Shown: in pieces, positions 44,021 through 53,384 of the stretch
Layout of the letters: each line of letters begins with the position of its first letter
Numbering within the stretch: position 1 is the stretch's first letter
DNA from: Lysobacter_F sp035645555
Lineage (GTDB): Bacteria > Pseudomonadota > Gammaproteobacteria > Xanthomonadales > Xanthomonadaceae
Direction of reading: 5' to 3'
NCBI GenBank assembly: GCA_035645555.1
Contig: DASQMI010000075.1
Location: 1-59,158, forward strand
DNA length: 59,158 nucleotides
Notes under the pieces: model-generated
The model's database searches: none
What the model saw: only the letters and a program-made list of their open reading frames with translations
Told to the model about the DNA's origin: nothing
Translations under genes and position numbers: made by a program

Positions 44021-46829
44021 CCGGCGCGGCGGCGAAATCCAGACCGCACTCGTGCGCCGCCGCGCGCACCGCCGCGCGCGCGCGCTCGATCTCCGCATCC
44101 AGCGGCACGCGGCGCGGACGACGATCGAGCGTGCAGTGCAGCCCGCGCGCCAGCAGCAGCGCATGCGCCTCGGCGAGCGCGGCGGCGGTGGCCGGCGCGA
44201 GCACGCCCGCATCGCTGCAGGCGGCGATCACCCCGGGCGTATCGCGCGGGGCCAGCAGCGCCGGCCGCGCATGCGCTTGTCCCAGTACGCGCGCCTGCAA
44301 CAGGAACTCGAGATCGACCAGCGCGCCCTCGCCCTGCTTGAGGTCGAACGCGGCGGCGTCGCTGCGATCGAGCTCGGCACGCATGCGCCGGCGCATTGCC
44401 GCCACGTCGGCGTGCAGCGCCCCGGGCTCGCGCACCCGCGCGAGCGTCTGCGCGCGCACCTGCTCGAACGCGTCGCGCAGGCCGGCATCGCCGGCCACGC
44501 CGCGCGCGCGCACCAGCGCCTGGTGCTCCCACGTCCAGGCGCGTTCGCGCTGGTAGTCGGCGAAGCTGGTCAGCGTGGTGACCAGCAGCCCCTTGGCGCC
44601 GTCCGGGCGCAGGCGCACGTCGACGTCGTACAGCCGCCCGGCCGCGGTGACCGTGCCGAGCAGCGCGACCAGCTTCTGCGCCAGCCGCATGAACCAGCGC
44701 GAGGGATCGAGCGCTCGCGCGCCGTCGGACACCGCCTCGGCCGGCGCATCGCACAGGAACACCAGGTCGAGATCGGAACCGAAGCCGAGCTCCTGCCCGC
44801 CGAGACTGCCGTAGCCGATCACCGCGAAGCGCGCGCCCGGCACGCGCCCATGCGCGGTGGCCACTTCGTCCTCGGCCACGTGCAACACCCGCGCCACCAC
44901 CGCATCGGCCAGCCATGCCAGCCGCTGCGCGCATTCCACCGCACCGGCGCGGCCGTCGCGCAGCGCCAGCGCGATGCGGAAACTCAGCGCCTGCCGCACC
45001 TCGTTGAGCGCCTGCAGCACTGCTTCAGCATCGTCGCCGGCCACGGCGGCGCACGCCGCCTGCAGCGCCTCGCGGTCCGGCAGCGCGCCGGCCACGCGTG
45101 CGTCGAGCAGTTCGTCGAGCAGCAGCGGATAGGCGGCCACGCGTTCGGCCAGCAGCGCGCTGTGCGCCACCGTCTCGACCAGACGCGCCCGTGCGGCCGG
45201 TTGTTCGTCGAGCAGCGCGAGGTAGGCGCTGCGGCGCAGGATGTTCTGCAGCAGCGCGAGCACGCGGCGCAGCGCCAGCATCGGCCGCTCGGACGCCGCG
45301 GCCGCCTGCAGCAGCGCCGGCACCACGCGGTCCAGCCGCGCGCGCGCCGCGTCCGACAACCCGCGCACGCCTGGGCTGCGGGCGAAGTCGCGCAGCAGCG
45401 CATCGGCGCTGTCCGGCTCCTCGAAGCCGGCCGCGCGCAGCGCCTCGTCGCCGCCGCCGTCGGGCAGCGCGCGCCAGTACGCCGCCAGCGCGTCCGGCGC
45501 CGGCGCGCGTTCGCGCGGTGCGAGCAGCGCGTCGAACTCGGCGGCCACGCACGCCCGGTGGCGGTCGAGCGCGCCGCGGAACGCGTCCCAGTCGGCGAAG
45601 CCCAGCCCGCGCGCGAGCCGCACGCGCGCAGCCGCGTCTTCGGGCAGCGCGTGGGTCTGCGCGTCCTCGCGCATCTGCAGGCGGTTCTCCACCCGGCGCA
45701 GGAAGCGGTACGCCTCGGCGAGCGCGGCGCCGGCCTCGGGCGCGATCAGCCGCTGCGCGACCAGCACTTCCAGCATCGGCAGCAGCGCGCGTCCGCGCAG
45801 CGCGGCATCGCGCCCGCCGCGGATCAGCTGCAGCGCCTGCACCAGGAATTCGATCTCGCGAATGCCGCCGGGCCCGCGCTTGATGTCGTCGGCCAGCTCC
45901 TTGCGTGCGACTTCGGCTGCGATCGCGGCCTTCATCGCGCGCAGGCCGTCGAGCGCGCCGTAGTCGAGGTAGCGGCGGTACACGAACGGCCGCAGCGTCT
46001 GCAGGAAACGTTCGCCGGCGTCGAGATCGCCCGCCACCGGCCGCGCCTTCTGCCAGGCGTAGCGTTCCCAGTCGCGGCCCTCGCGCTGGAAGTACTGCTC
46101 CATTGCCGCGAACGACCACGCCAGCCGGCCGGCATTGCCGTGCGGTCGCAGGCGCAGGTCGACCCGATGGCAGAAGCCGTCCGGAGTGACCTCATCCAGC
46201 AGCTTGGCCAGCTGCTGGCCGAGGCGCATGAAATACGCCTCCGCCGGCAGCGTGCGCGCACCGTCGGCCTCGCCGTCGTGCGGATAGGCGTAGACGAGGT
46301 CGACGTCGGAGCTGAAGTTGAGCTCGCCGCCGCCGAGCTTGCCGAGCGCGAACACCACCAGCCGCTGCGGCGTGCCGTTCGCGTCGCGCACCACGCCGTG
46401 GCGCTGGGCGAACTCGACCTCGAGCGCATCGAGCGCCACGCGCAGGCAGGCCTCGGCCAGCCGCGTGCTGCCGGCGAGCGTCGCCTCGACGTCGTCCAGC
46501 CCGAGCACGTCGCGCCAGATCAGCCGGGTCGATTCCGCTGCGCGATAGCGACGCAGCTGCAGCGGCCAGTCCGCGCGCGCCTCCGGCGCCAGCGCCGGAG
46601 GCTCGGCGGGCCGTGCGCCATCGTCGGCGAGCAGGCGCACCAGCAGCGCCGGCTGCCGCTCCAGGGTGTCGATCGCGAAATCGCTGACCGCGGCGACCGC
46701 GGCGACCGCGGCCTGCGCGCGCGGATCGTCCAGTAACGCGCCGTCGCTCGCGAGGGTTGCACGCAGGCGCGCCAGCGCGCGGGCGGCGTGCGGGTCGGTG
46801 GCGGGATCGGCATGCGCGGGCGCGGACAT
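44010..46829 (-). CDS. glnE: Glutamine synthetase adenylyl/deadenylyltransferase
   Basis: A 939-residue bifunctional enzyme that adds AMP to glutamine synthetase when nitrogen is plentiful and removes it when nitrogen is short. Both nucleotidyltransferase halves are intact: G-K-L-G-G-G-E-L-N-F-S-S-D-V-D near residues 163-177 and G-S-L-G-G-Q-E-L-G-F-G-S-D-L-D in the C-terminal half. Length is normal. A tandem GACCGCGGC repeat (three units, 46686-46712) encodes an Ala/Val-rich stretch near residues 40-47. A CAGAAT hexamer 6 bp before the ATG gives a leaderless promoter. Confidence 0.96.
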   Translation of the reverse strand: MSAPAHADPATDPHAARALARLRATLASDGALLDDPRAQAAVAAVAAVSDFAIDTLERQPALLVRLLADDGARPAEPPALAPEARADWPLQLRRYRAAESTRLIWRDVLGLDDVEATLAGSTRLAEACLRVALDALEVEFAQRHGVVRDANGTPQRLVVFALGKLGGGELNFSSDVDLVYAYPHDGEADGARTLPAEAYFMRLGQQLAKLLDEVTPDGFCHRVDLRLRPHGNAGRLAWSFAAMEQYFQREGRDWERYAWQKARPVAGDLDAGERFLQTLRPFVYRRYLDYGALDGLRAMKAAIAAEVARKELADDIKRGPGGIREIEFLVQALQLIRGGRDAALRGRALLPMLEVLVAQRLIAPEAGAALAEAYRFLRRVENRLQMREDAQTHALPEDAAARVRLARGLGFADWDAFRGALDRHRACVAAEFDALLAPRERAPAPDALAAYWRALPDGGGDEALRAAGFEEPDSADALLRDFARSPGVRGLSDAARARLDRVVPALLQAAAASERPMLALRRVLALLQNILRRSAYLALLDEQPAARARLVETVAHSALLAERVAAYPLLLDELLDARVAGALPDREALQAACAAVAGDDAEAVLQALNEVRQALSFRIALALRDGRAGAVECAQRLAWLADAVVARVLHVAEDEVATAHGRVPGARFAVIGYGSLGGQELGFGSDLDLVFLCDAPAEAVSDGARALDPSRWFMRLAQKLVALLGTVTAAGRLYDVDVRLRPDGAKGLLVTTLTSFADYQRERAWTWEHQALVRARGVAGDAGLRDAFEQVRAQTLARVREPGALHADVAAMRRRMRAELDRSDAAAFDLKQGEGALVDLEFLLQARVLGQAHARPALLAPRDTPGVIAACSDAGVLAPATAAALAEAHALLLARGLHCTLDRRPRRVPLDAEIERARAAVRAAAHECGLDFAAAPATA

Positions 46830-46835
46830 CGTCCG

Positions 46836-46841
46836 ATTCTG
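46836..46841 (-). promoter_or_regulatory. -10 element of glnE (leaderless)
   Basis: CAGAAT on the reverse strand, 6 bp before the ATG at 46829. The match is weaker than at the other leaderless genes. Confidence 0.35.
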
Positions 46842-46891
46842 GCATGCCGGATGCGGACGGCCGCCGCGCGCGGCGGCCGTCGCGATGCGGC

Positions 46892-48328
46892 TCAGAACTG
46901 CACGGCGCGCGCGGCGTTGATGCGACCGGCGCCGTACAGGCTGTCGTTGCCGGGCTTGCCGAGGTCGTCGGCGGCCGCGCGCAGGATGCGCTCGACCTCC
47001 GACGGCGCGAGCTCGCCGCCGTGCTTGCCGATCACCAGCGCGGCGACGCCGGACACGTGCGGCGCGGCCATGCTGGTGCCGGCCGCCCAGCTGTAGGAAC
47101 CCAGCACCGGACCGCCCGGCACCGGCTGGCTGTAGCCGCCGACGCTGAGCACCAGGTCGAATACCCAGCACGGCCGCGTCAGCCCGGCCATCGTGCAGTT
47201 CTCGTTGCCCGGATACACCGCGTCGCCGCCGGGCGCGGCGAAGTCGATCGCCGACTGCCCGTAGTTCGAATAGCTGGCCAGGTTGTCGAGGAAGGTCGAG
47301 GTCGGCGCCTTGGCCCAGCCGATCGGCGCGGTGGCGGCGATCGTCAGCACGCCCGGCAGTTCGGCCGGGAACGCGCGCAGGTTGGCGTTGAAGCAGTTGG
47401 CGCCGTCGCTGTCGCAGAGGACGGTGCGGCTGTCCTTGTCGAGGTCGCGGCCGTCGTTGCCGGCCGAGGCGATCACCAGCGCGTTGCGGCTGGAAGCGTA
47501 GCGGGTCGCACGCGCGGTGGCGTTGACCAGCTCGCGCACCTGGTTGGCGCCAGGTCCGTTGACCGGCAGGCCGCCGCGCACGCCCAGGCTCATGTTGATG
47601 ACGTCGGCCCCGCGGTCGGCGGCGTGCACGATGCCCTGGATGATGCCGGCGAAGCTGCCGCTGCCGGTGTTCTCGGAGAGAACCTTGACCGCGACGATCT
47701 TCGCTTCAGGCGCCACGCCGATCACGCCGACGCCGTTGTCCGCCGCGGCAATCGTGCCGGCCACGTGCGAGCCGTGGTTGAACGCGTTGACCCGCGCCAG
47801 GCACACGCCCTCGCCGGCGATGAACGAGGCCGAGTCGGCCATCAGCAGGTTCGGCGCGAGGTCCGGATGCTGGCAGGCGATGCCGGAGTCGAGCACCGCC
47901 ACCTTCGCACCTGCGCCGCGGTAGCCGCGGTTCCAGGCGCCAGCGGCGTCGACCGCGGCATGGCCCCACTGCAGGTCGAAGCGCGGGTCGTTGTCGCCGG
48001 AGTTCGGCGGGTTGGCATAGCTGTCGTCGATCGAGTCGCCGTGCGGCGGGATCTCGAACTGCAGCACCAGGTCCGGGGTCACCGCATGCACGCCCTGCAG
48101 GCGCGCCGCGCGGGTGGCGAAGCCGGGGTCGTCGGATTCGACGATCGCCACGCCGATCTGCGGCAGGCGTGCGCTGATGCGGCCTCCGGCCGCTTCGATC
48201 TTCCGGGCGAGCTGGCTGTCGAACGACGTGGCCGATTTCGCGGTTACCACGTAGGTGGCGGCGTGTGCGGAGACGGCGAAGCCGAGCGTGGCGAGCGCCA
48301 CGGTCACGGTCCGTGCGGCGGTGGTCAT
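46892..48328 (-). CDS. Secreted subtilisin-like (S8) serine protease
   Basis: A 478-residue exported protease. Residues 1-23 form a signal peptide; about 24-95 is an inhibitor-like propeptide. The catalytic triad is Asp147 (V-L-D-S-G), His185 (N-H-G-S-H-V-A-G-T) and Ser419 (G-T-S-M-A-A-P-H), with oxyanion Asn291. No P-domain or pre-peptidase C-terminal domain follows, so it is a compact form. Cysteines at 175, 305, 312, 378 and 387 may form disulfides. It is not linked to an operon and no inhibitor gene is near. Xanthomonads secrete many such enzymes. Confidence 0.95.
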   Translation of the reverse strand: MTTAARTVTVALATLGFAVSAHAATYVVTAKSATSFDSQLARKIEAAGGRISARLPQIGVAIVESDDPGFATRAARLQGVHAVTPDLVLQFEIPPHGDSIDDSYANPPNSGDNDPRFDLQWGHAAVDAAGAWNRGYRGAGAKVAVLDSGIACQHPDLAPNLLMADSASFIAGEGVCLARVNAFNHGSHVAGTIAAADNGVGVIGVAPEAKIVAVKVLSENTGSGSFAGIIQGIVHAADRGADVINMSLGVRGGLPVNGPGANQVRELVNATARATRYASSRNALVIASAGNDGRDLDKDSRTVLCDSDGANCFNANLRAFPAELPGVLTIAATAPIGWAKAPTSTFLDNLASYSNYGQSAIDFAAPGGDAVYPGNENCTMAGLTRPCWVFDLVLSVGGYSQPVPGGPVLGSYSWAAGTSMAAPHVSGVAALVIGKHGGELAPSEVERILRAAADDLGKPGNDSLYGAGRINAARAVQF

Positions 48329-48421
48329 GGGAGATGCCCTCGTGTGGATGGTGGTCGACCGCAGCTGCCCCTGTGTGCTGCGCGGACGGCGTACCCCCCA
48401 CCGCGTTACGGACGTGTGTGC

Positions 48422-48460
48422 AAATAAAAAGCCCGCCCCGGTCGGACCGGTAGCGGGCTT
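48422..48460 (-). terminator. Intrinsic terminator after the HxlR gene
   Basis: Positions 48429-48436 (AAGCCCGC) pair with 48453-48460. Reading the reverse strand, the stem is followed by a T-rich tract. It lies about 90 bp past the HxlR stop. The rest of the 220 bp gap to the protease start holds no gene. Confidence 0.65.
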
Positions 48461-48548
48461 GCTCCCTCCCCCACGTCGGGATGCGGAGCCATCGTGAAGG
48501 AGTCGTTAGGAGATTTGCACGCTGCACTGCACAACGCAGAACGCGCGG

Positions 48549-49004
48549 TCAGCCTGCACGCGCTTCGGTCTCCAGGCGCTGACGGGCGGCCTGCATCGCC
48601 GCTCCATTCTCATGGGCCCATCGGGCGAGTGCGTCGAGCAGCGGGTGTAGGGAGCGGCCCAGATCGGTGAGCCAGTACTCCACCCGCGGCGGGACCACCG
48701 GGTAGACCTTTCGCTCCACTAGCCCGACCGCCTCCAACTCGCGAAGACGCTTGGTGAGCTCCTTCTGGGTGATCTGCGGGATCGCGCGGGAAAGCTCGGT
48801 AAAGCGCACGGGCCCGCCGGCATCGCTGAGCACGATGACGATGGGAACCGTCCACTTGTTGCCGATGGTGTCCAGGCTACTGGCGATCAGGCGGTTGCAG
48901 TACGTGTGTGCGTGCGGGGGGCCCGCCACCGCCTCCGCCAGTTGCCTCGCGTCGCAGTCGCGAGCGTTCGCGGAAGGCTTGTCGCGCCGGTCTTTGGTAT
49001 CCAT
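48549..49004 (-). CDS. HxlR-family transcriptional regulator
   Basis: A 151-residue MarR-like winged helix regulator of the HxlR family. The I-G-N-K-W-T-V-P-I-V-I-V-L segment, F-T-E-L-S-R-A-I-P-Q-I-T-Q-K-x-L-T and G-L-V-E-R-K-V-Y-P-V-V-P-P-R-V-E-Y signatures are all present. HxlR proteins often respond to aldehydes or redox stress. It is divergent from the GST gene with an 86 bp gap containing direct repeats, and it probably controls the GST and MFS genes. Confidence 0.93.
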   Translation of the reverse strand: MDTKDRRDKPSANARDCDARQLAEAVAGPPHAHTYCNRLIASSLDTIGNKWTVPIVIVLSDAGGPVRFTELSRAIPQITQKELTKRLRELEAVGLVERKVYPVVPPRVEYWLTDLGRSLHPLLDALARWAHENGAAMQAARQRLETEARAG

Positions 49005-49009
49005 TCGGT

Positions 49010-49062
49010 AAGTATGGAGCTTTTCGGTGCCTTCTTGCCAATGGAAAGTATGCCAATAGAGT
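49010..49062. promoter_or_regulatory. Shared HxlR/GST promoter region with direct repeats
   Basis: AAGTATG occurs at 49010-49016 and 49046-49052. TGCCAAT occurs at 49036-49042 and 49051-49057. A forward promoter can be read as TTGCCA (49035-49040), 16 bp, TAGAGT (49057-49062), so the repeats overlap the promoter as a regulator site would. Confidence 0.4.
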
Positions 49063-49090
49063 GGATGACCTCCCTCAAACCGGAGGTCTC

Positions 49091-49732
49091 ATGCTCGCTC
49101 TCTACTACGCTCCCGGCGCCTGCTCGGTCGCCGCCCACGTCGCCCTCGAGGAGGCCGGCGCGGTGTTCGAACCGCGCGCACTGTCCTACCCACGCGGCGA
49201 TTTCCGCGCGCCGGCCTACCTGGCGCTCAACGCCGACGGGCAGGTCCCGACCTTGGTCGTCGGCGGCACGCCGTTGACCCAGAACGTGGCGATCCTGACC
49301 TGGATCGCCCGCCGTTTTTCCGAGGCCCGTCTGCTCCCGGTCGGCGATCTCATGACCGAAGCCAAGGCGCTGTCGCTGATGGGGTGGCTGTCGTCGAGCG
49401 TGCACCCGAGCTTCCACGCCCAGTTCGGCGCCCTGTTCTCGATCGGCGACGCGGCCGCGCGCGCGCAGGCGATCGCCGAGGCGCGGCGGCCGAGCGAACG
49501 CTACTTCGAGCGCATCGACGCGCTGCTGCAGGACCGCGAGTGGGTGTTCGGCAACTTCAGCGTGGTGGACGCCTACCTGTTGCCGTTCTTCGACTGGGCC
49601 GAGCGGCTGTTCGACTTCGACCTCGCCCGCTACCCGCACTACCGCGCACACATCGAGCGGCTGCGTGCCCGTCCGGCCGTGCAGCGCGTGCTCGCGCGCG
49701 AGGCGGCGGCGCAGGCGGCATTCGCGGCCTGA
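49091..49732 (+). CDS. Glutathione S-transferase family protein
   Basis: A 213-residue two-domain GST. The N-terminal thioredoxin-like part starts L-Y-Y-A-P-G-A-C-S, with a Ser/Cys in the catalytic region, as in beta-class GSTs (GstA). The G-Q-V-P-T-L segment is the glutathione-binding cis-Pro region. The C-terminal all-helical domain is normal. A GGAGG ribosome site precedes the ATG at 49091. It is followed by the MFS pump gene in the same direction, so conjugation and export may be linked. Confidence 0.92.
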   Translation: MLALYYAPGACSVAAHVALEEAGAVFEPRALSYPRGDFRAPAYLALNADGQVPTLVVGGTPLTQNVAILTWIARRFSEARLLPVGDLMTEAKALSLMGWLSSSVHPSFHAQFGALFSIGDAAARAQAIAEARRPSERYFERIDALLQDREWVFGNFSVVDAYLLPFFDWAERLFDFDLARYPHYRAHIERLRARPAVQRVLAREAAAQAAFAA

Positions 49733-49817
49733 CGGTTCGTCGTCGCCCGCGGTCGGCCGGCGATCCCCTCTCTCGCCGGTCGGCCGCGAGCGGCGCGATT
49801 CACCTACGGAGAATGTC

Positions 49818-51218
49818 GTGACAGCGCTGTCCCCTGCCGTCCCGCACCGTGCCGGCGTGCTGCTGCCCGCACTCGCGCACCTGCTGCTGACGATCGACTT
49901 CACCATCGTCTACGTCGCGCTGCCCGATATCGCGCAGGCACTCGGCTTTACCCGCCAGAGCCTGCAGTGGGTGGTGCATGGGTATACGGTCGCGTTCGGC
50001 GGCTTTCTGCTGGTCGGCGGACGGCTCGCCGACCGTCTGGGACATCGGTCCGTGCTCGCGGGCGCGGTGCTGATGTTCGCGCTCGCATCGCTGCTGGGCG
50101 GCGTGGCGCAGCACGCGGTCGTTCTGGTCCTGGCCCGCGCGTTGCAGGGATTCGCCGCCGCGCTGATGTTTCCTTCCACGTTGGGCCTCGTGCACCAGAG
50201 CTTCGACGGCGCAGCGCGCGCGCGGGCCTTGGCCGTGTGGAGCCTCGCCGGTCCGACCGGCCTGACCCTGGGTTCGTTGCTCGGCGGCGTGTTGGTGAGT
50301 GGGTTCGGCTGGCCGGCGGTGTTCCTGGTCAACGTCCCGCTGGGCGTGGCACTGGCGGCCGCGCTGGTGTGGGCATTCCCCAAGGCCGAACCCTCCCCCG
50401 CAGCACGGCTGGATGTGCGCTCGGCGACCGCGGGCACGGCGTGCGCGGCGCTGGTGCTCGCCACGCTGGTGCAGGGCCCGGAAACGGGCTGGTCGGACCC
50501 GCGCGTGCTCGCCTGTGCGGCGGGTGCGACGCTCGCCGGCGGCACGCTGTGGTGGTGCGAAGCGCGCGCGCCGCAGCGGTTGATTCCCCGCGCGGTCTGG
50601 CGTGCATGGAACCTGCGGCAGGCAATGGCACTGACGGCGCTGCTTATGGCAACGTTCATGACGTTCTCCTTCCTGCAGACCCTGCTGTTCAAGGATGTGC
50701 TCCGCTTCGACGCCATGCGCACCGGCCTCGCATTCGCCCTGCCGTGCGCGTCGCAGGCGGTGGGTGCGCAGTGGGGCGGCCGAATCGCGTCGAGGTCCGG
50801 CTTTCGTGTGGCGGTCGTGGCGGGCTTCGCGATCGCCGCGCTCGGCGCGCTGACGCTCGCGTACGCGGTCGGCCTCGACGCCGGCTATGCCGCGCTTGCG
50901 CCGGGGCTGTTCGTGACCTATTTCGGCCAGGGCATCGCGTTCGCGCCGGTCTGGCAGGCGGCCACGTCGGACGTGCCGCCGAGCGAGCACGGCGTCGCGT
51001 CGGCGCTCGCCTCGACCACGTTCCAGCTCGGCGGCGCACTTGGCATGGCACTGTTGTTGGCGGCCGTGGGCGAGCGAGGCGACGGCCTTACCGGGACGCC
51101 CATGTCCACGCTCGCCGCAGTGCGCTGGGGCTTCGCCTCGGGCGCCGGCGCGCTGCTCTTGGCGAGCGTGGTCGGCCTGCGCCTGCGGGCGAGTCCGCCA
51201 CCGCCGCCGGCGGCATGA
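49818..51218 (+). CDS. MFS drug exporter, 14-helix DHA2 type
   Basis: A 466-residue major facilitator with about 14 helices, of the EmrB/QacA (DHA2) group. The G-R-L-A-D-R-L-G-H-R loop between helices 2 and 3 and the L-D/I-D-F-T-I-V-x-V-A-L-P start of helix 1 are typical. The start is a GTG at 49818 behind an ACGGAG site; upstream in-frame starts lie inside the GST gene. It shares the promoter direction with the GST gene, with an 85 bp gap. The likely role is export of a toxic organic compound. Confidence 0.9.
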   Translation: MTALSPAVPHRAGVLLPALAHLLLTIDFTIVYVALPDIAQALGFTRQSLQWVVHGYTVAFGGFLLVGGRLADRLGHRSVLAGAVLMFALASLLGGVAQHAVVLVLARALQGFAAALMFPSTLGLVHQSFDGAARARALAVWSLAGPTGLTLGSLLGGVLVSGFGWPAVFLVNVPLGVALAAALVWAFPKAEPSPAARLDVRSATAGTACAALVLATLVQGPETGWSDPRVLACAAGATLAGGTLWWCEARAPQRLIPRAVWRAWNLRQAMALTALLMATFMTFSFLQTLLFKDVLRFDAMRTGLAFALPCASQAVGAQWGGRIASRSGFRVAVVAGFAIAALGALTLAYAVGLDAGYAALAPGLFVTYFGQGIAFAPVWQAATSDVPPSEHGVASALASTTFQLGGALGMALLLAAVGERGDGLTGTPMSTLAAVRWGFASGAGALLLASVVGLRLRASPPPPPAA

Positions 51219-51273
51219 GCTTCGCGCCGGCGGCTGTGACGTCAGTCGCGGAGTGCGCGGCCGAACGGGTTTC

Positions 51274-51927
51274 TCACCGCCCGCGCTCGGGCACGACCCA
51301 GAGATACACCGTTCGCCCGTCCACGGTGCGGGTCTCCTTCGGCTTCCAGTCGCCCATGCTGAACGCGTGGCTGACGATGCGCGTGCCCGGTTTCAGCTCG
51401 GCGAGCAGCTTCGGCCGCAGCTTGAGGTTGAGGCTCTCCAGCAGGTACAGCGTCACCACCGAGGCCTCGTCGATGTCGGCCTCGAACAGGTCTTCCTGGC
51501 GGAACGTCACCAGATGCGTGACCCCGGCCTTGCGCGCGTTCTCGTTGGCCTCGCGGATGCGCTCGGGATTGATGTCGATGCCGACGCCGCGGGTGCCGTG
51601 CAGCTTGGCCGCGCGGATCGGAATGCGGCCGTCACCAGAGCCAAGGTCGTAGATCACGTCGCCGCGCTTGACGTCGGCCATGTCGAGCATGGCGTCGACC
51701 ACGCTTTCCGGTGTCGGCACGTAGATCACGTCGGGCTCGCGCGTGGCCGGCCGGGTGGTGGTCGCGGCAGGAGGCACGGCGGCGGGCGCGGTAGCGGCCG
51801 CATCGGCGCTCGTCGTCGCCGGGGACGCGACGGGCGGGGCGGCGCGATCGGCCGCCCGCTCGCTGCAGGCGGCGGCCAACGGCAGCGCCAGCAGCAGAGC
51901 GCCGCGCAGAAGGGGCATGCGGATCAT
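51274..51927 (-). CDS. SAM methyltransferase-fold protein with lipoprotein signal
   Basis: A 217-residue protein with a class I methyltransferase core. The SAM loop V-I-Y-D-L-G-S-G-D-G-R is at 91-101, followed by the acidic D-I-N residues at 118-120. The first 21 residues form a lipoprotein signal (L-P-L-A-A-A-C, Cys21), followed by a Pro/Ala/Thr-rich linker to about 62. A SAM enzyme outside the cytoplasm is unexpected because SAM is not known in the periplasm. Either the signal is not processed, or the fold has another use. Its start overlaps the stop of the permease gene (ATGA at 51924-51927), so the two are coupled. Confidence 0.82.
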   Translation of the reverse strand: MIRMPLLRGALLLALPLAAACSERAADRAAPPVASPATTSADAAATAPAAVPPAATTTRPATREPDVIYVPTPESVVDAMLDMADVKRGDVIYDLGSGDGRIPIRAAKLHGTRGVGIDINPERIREANENARKAGVTHLVTFRQEDLFEADIDEASVVTLYLLESLNLKLRPKLLAELKPGTRIVSHAFSMGDWKPKETRTVDGRTVYLWVVPERGR

Positions 51928-53288
51928 CGGACGGTCTCCTCTCGACGGGTGGACGGTTGCAGGAACAGCAACAGCACGGCGCCGGCCGCCAGCACGCCCA
52001 CGCCCACCAGCGCGCCGATCCCGGTGTAGGCCAGGCTCGACCACAGCAGATAGGCGCTGGTGGCGACGAACACCAGCGGCAGCAGCGGATACAGCGGCAC
52101 CCGGAACGGCCGCGGCGCGTGCGGTTCGCGCCGGCGCAGCACGAACAGCGCCAGCCCGACCAGCAGCAGGAACGCCCAGAACACCGGCGCGGTGTATTCG
52201 ACCGCGGTGCGGAAGCCGTCGCGCGCGAGTGCGCCCAGCCCGACCAGCAGCAGCGCGGTGCCGCCCTGCACCACGATGGCCCGCCGCGGGCAGCCGCTGG
52301 CGCGGTGCCAGCGGCCGATCGCATCGAGCGCAGGGAAGTCGCGACCGGCCGCGTAGGTGCTGCGCGCGCCGGTGATCAGCGTCGCGTTCGCCGAGGTGAG
52401 CGCCGCGATCACCACGAACAGGCTGATCACCGCAGCGCCGGCCTCGCCGCCCACCGCGCGCATCGCATCGGCGGCCACCGCCTGCGCGCCGGCCACGCCG
52501 CTCAGCCCGAGCACGCGCAGGTAGGCCCAGTTGACCAGCAGGTACAGCGCGGTCACTGCCGACAGGCTGCCGATCAGCACCCACGGCATCACCCGCCGCG
52601 CGTTGCGCACCTCGGCGCTGACGTAGACCGCTTCGCTCCAGCCTCCATAGGTCAGCAGCACGAACACCAGCACCAGGCCGTAGGCGCTGCCGCTGCGCTC
52701 CGGCGCGGCAAGCTGCGGCAGCGCCGGGGCGAACCACACCGCCGCACCGACGATCAGCAAGAGGCCGGCGACTTCCGCGAGCGTGAGCCAGTTCTGCGTG
52801 GTGGTGCCGTGGCGCACACCGAACCAGTTGATTGCGGTGAGCGCGACCACCGTCGCCGCCGCGCACAGCGAGGACGCATCCGCACCGCCGCCGAACAGCT
52901 CGGCCGCGTAGTCGCCGACCACGAACGCGAGCAGCGCGATCGAGCCGGTCTGGATGACGAGCAGCCGCGCCCACGCGTACAGGAACGCCAGCCGCGCGCC
53001 GAACGCGCGACGCAGGTAGGCGTAATCGCCGCCGGTCTCAGGATAGGCGCTGGCGAGCTCGGCGTAGCACAGCGCGCCGACGATCGACAGCAGACCGCCC
53101 GCCAGCCACGCCAGCAGGTAGACCGCCTCGCTGCCGGCCGCGCCGGCGACCAGCGACGGCGTGCGGAAGATGCCGGCACCGACCATGATGCCGACGCCGA
53201 TCGCCAGCGCTTCGCGGGTGCGCAGTACCGGCCGGGGGCCGGCGTTGAGGTCGTCGCGCAGCGCGCGTGCGGTCGAGGTGCCGTCCAT
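51924..53288 (-). CDS. APC-family amino acid/polyamine permease
   Basis: A 454-residue permease with 12 helices. Helix 1 carries G-I-M-V-G-A-G-I-F-R, the APC signature, and helix 6 region V-L-L-T-Y-G-G-W is typical of the L-type transporter-like branch. The substrate is probably an amino acid or a related cation. The start at 53288 has a strong AGGAGGT site; the in-frame start at 53312 is not needed. It is followed by the methyltransferase-like gene in an overlapping operon. Confidence 0.93.
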   Translation of the reverse strand: MDGTSTARALRDDLNAGPRPVLRTREALAIGVGIMVGAGIFRTPSLVAGAAGSEAVYLLAWLAGGLLSIVGALCYAELASAYPETGGDYAYLRRAFGARLAFLYAWARLLVIQTGSIALLAFVVGDYAAELFGGGADASSLCAAATVVALTAINWFGVRHGTTTQNWLTLAEVAGLLLIVGAAVWFAPALPQLAAPERSGSAYGLVLVFVLLTYGGWSEAVYVSAEVRNARRVMPWVLIGSLSAVTALYLLVNWAYLRVLGLSGVAGAQAVAADAMRAVGGEAGAAVISLFVVIAALTSANATLITGARSTYAAGRDFPALDAIGRWHRASGCPRRAIVVQGGTALLLVGLGALARDGFRTAVEYTAPVFWAFLLLVGLALFVLRRREPHAPRPFRVPLYPLLPLVFVATSAYLLWSSLAYTGIGALVGVGVLAAGAVLLLFLQPSTRREETVR

Positions 53289-53384
53289 CCTGGACCTCCT
53301 GTGGTGGACCACGAGGGGACCAGCGGCGCGGTCCGCACGCCGTGAAGCGGAAACAGTCGAGCCTTCGGCGCCGTGCGTGCGCGC

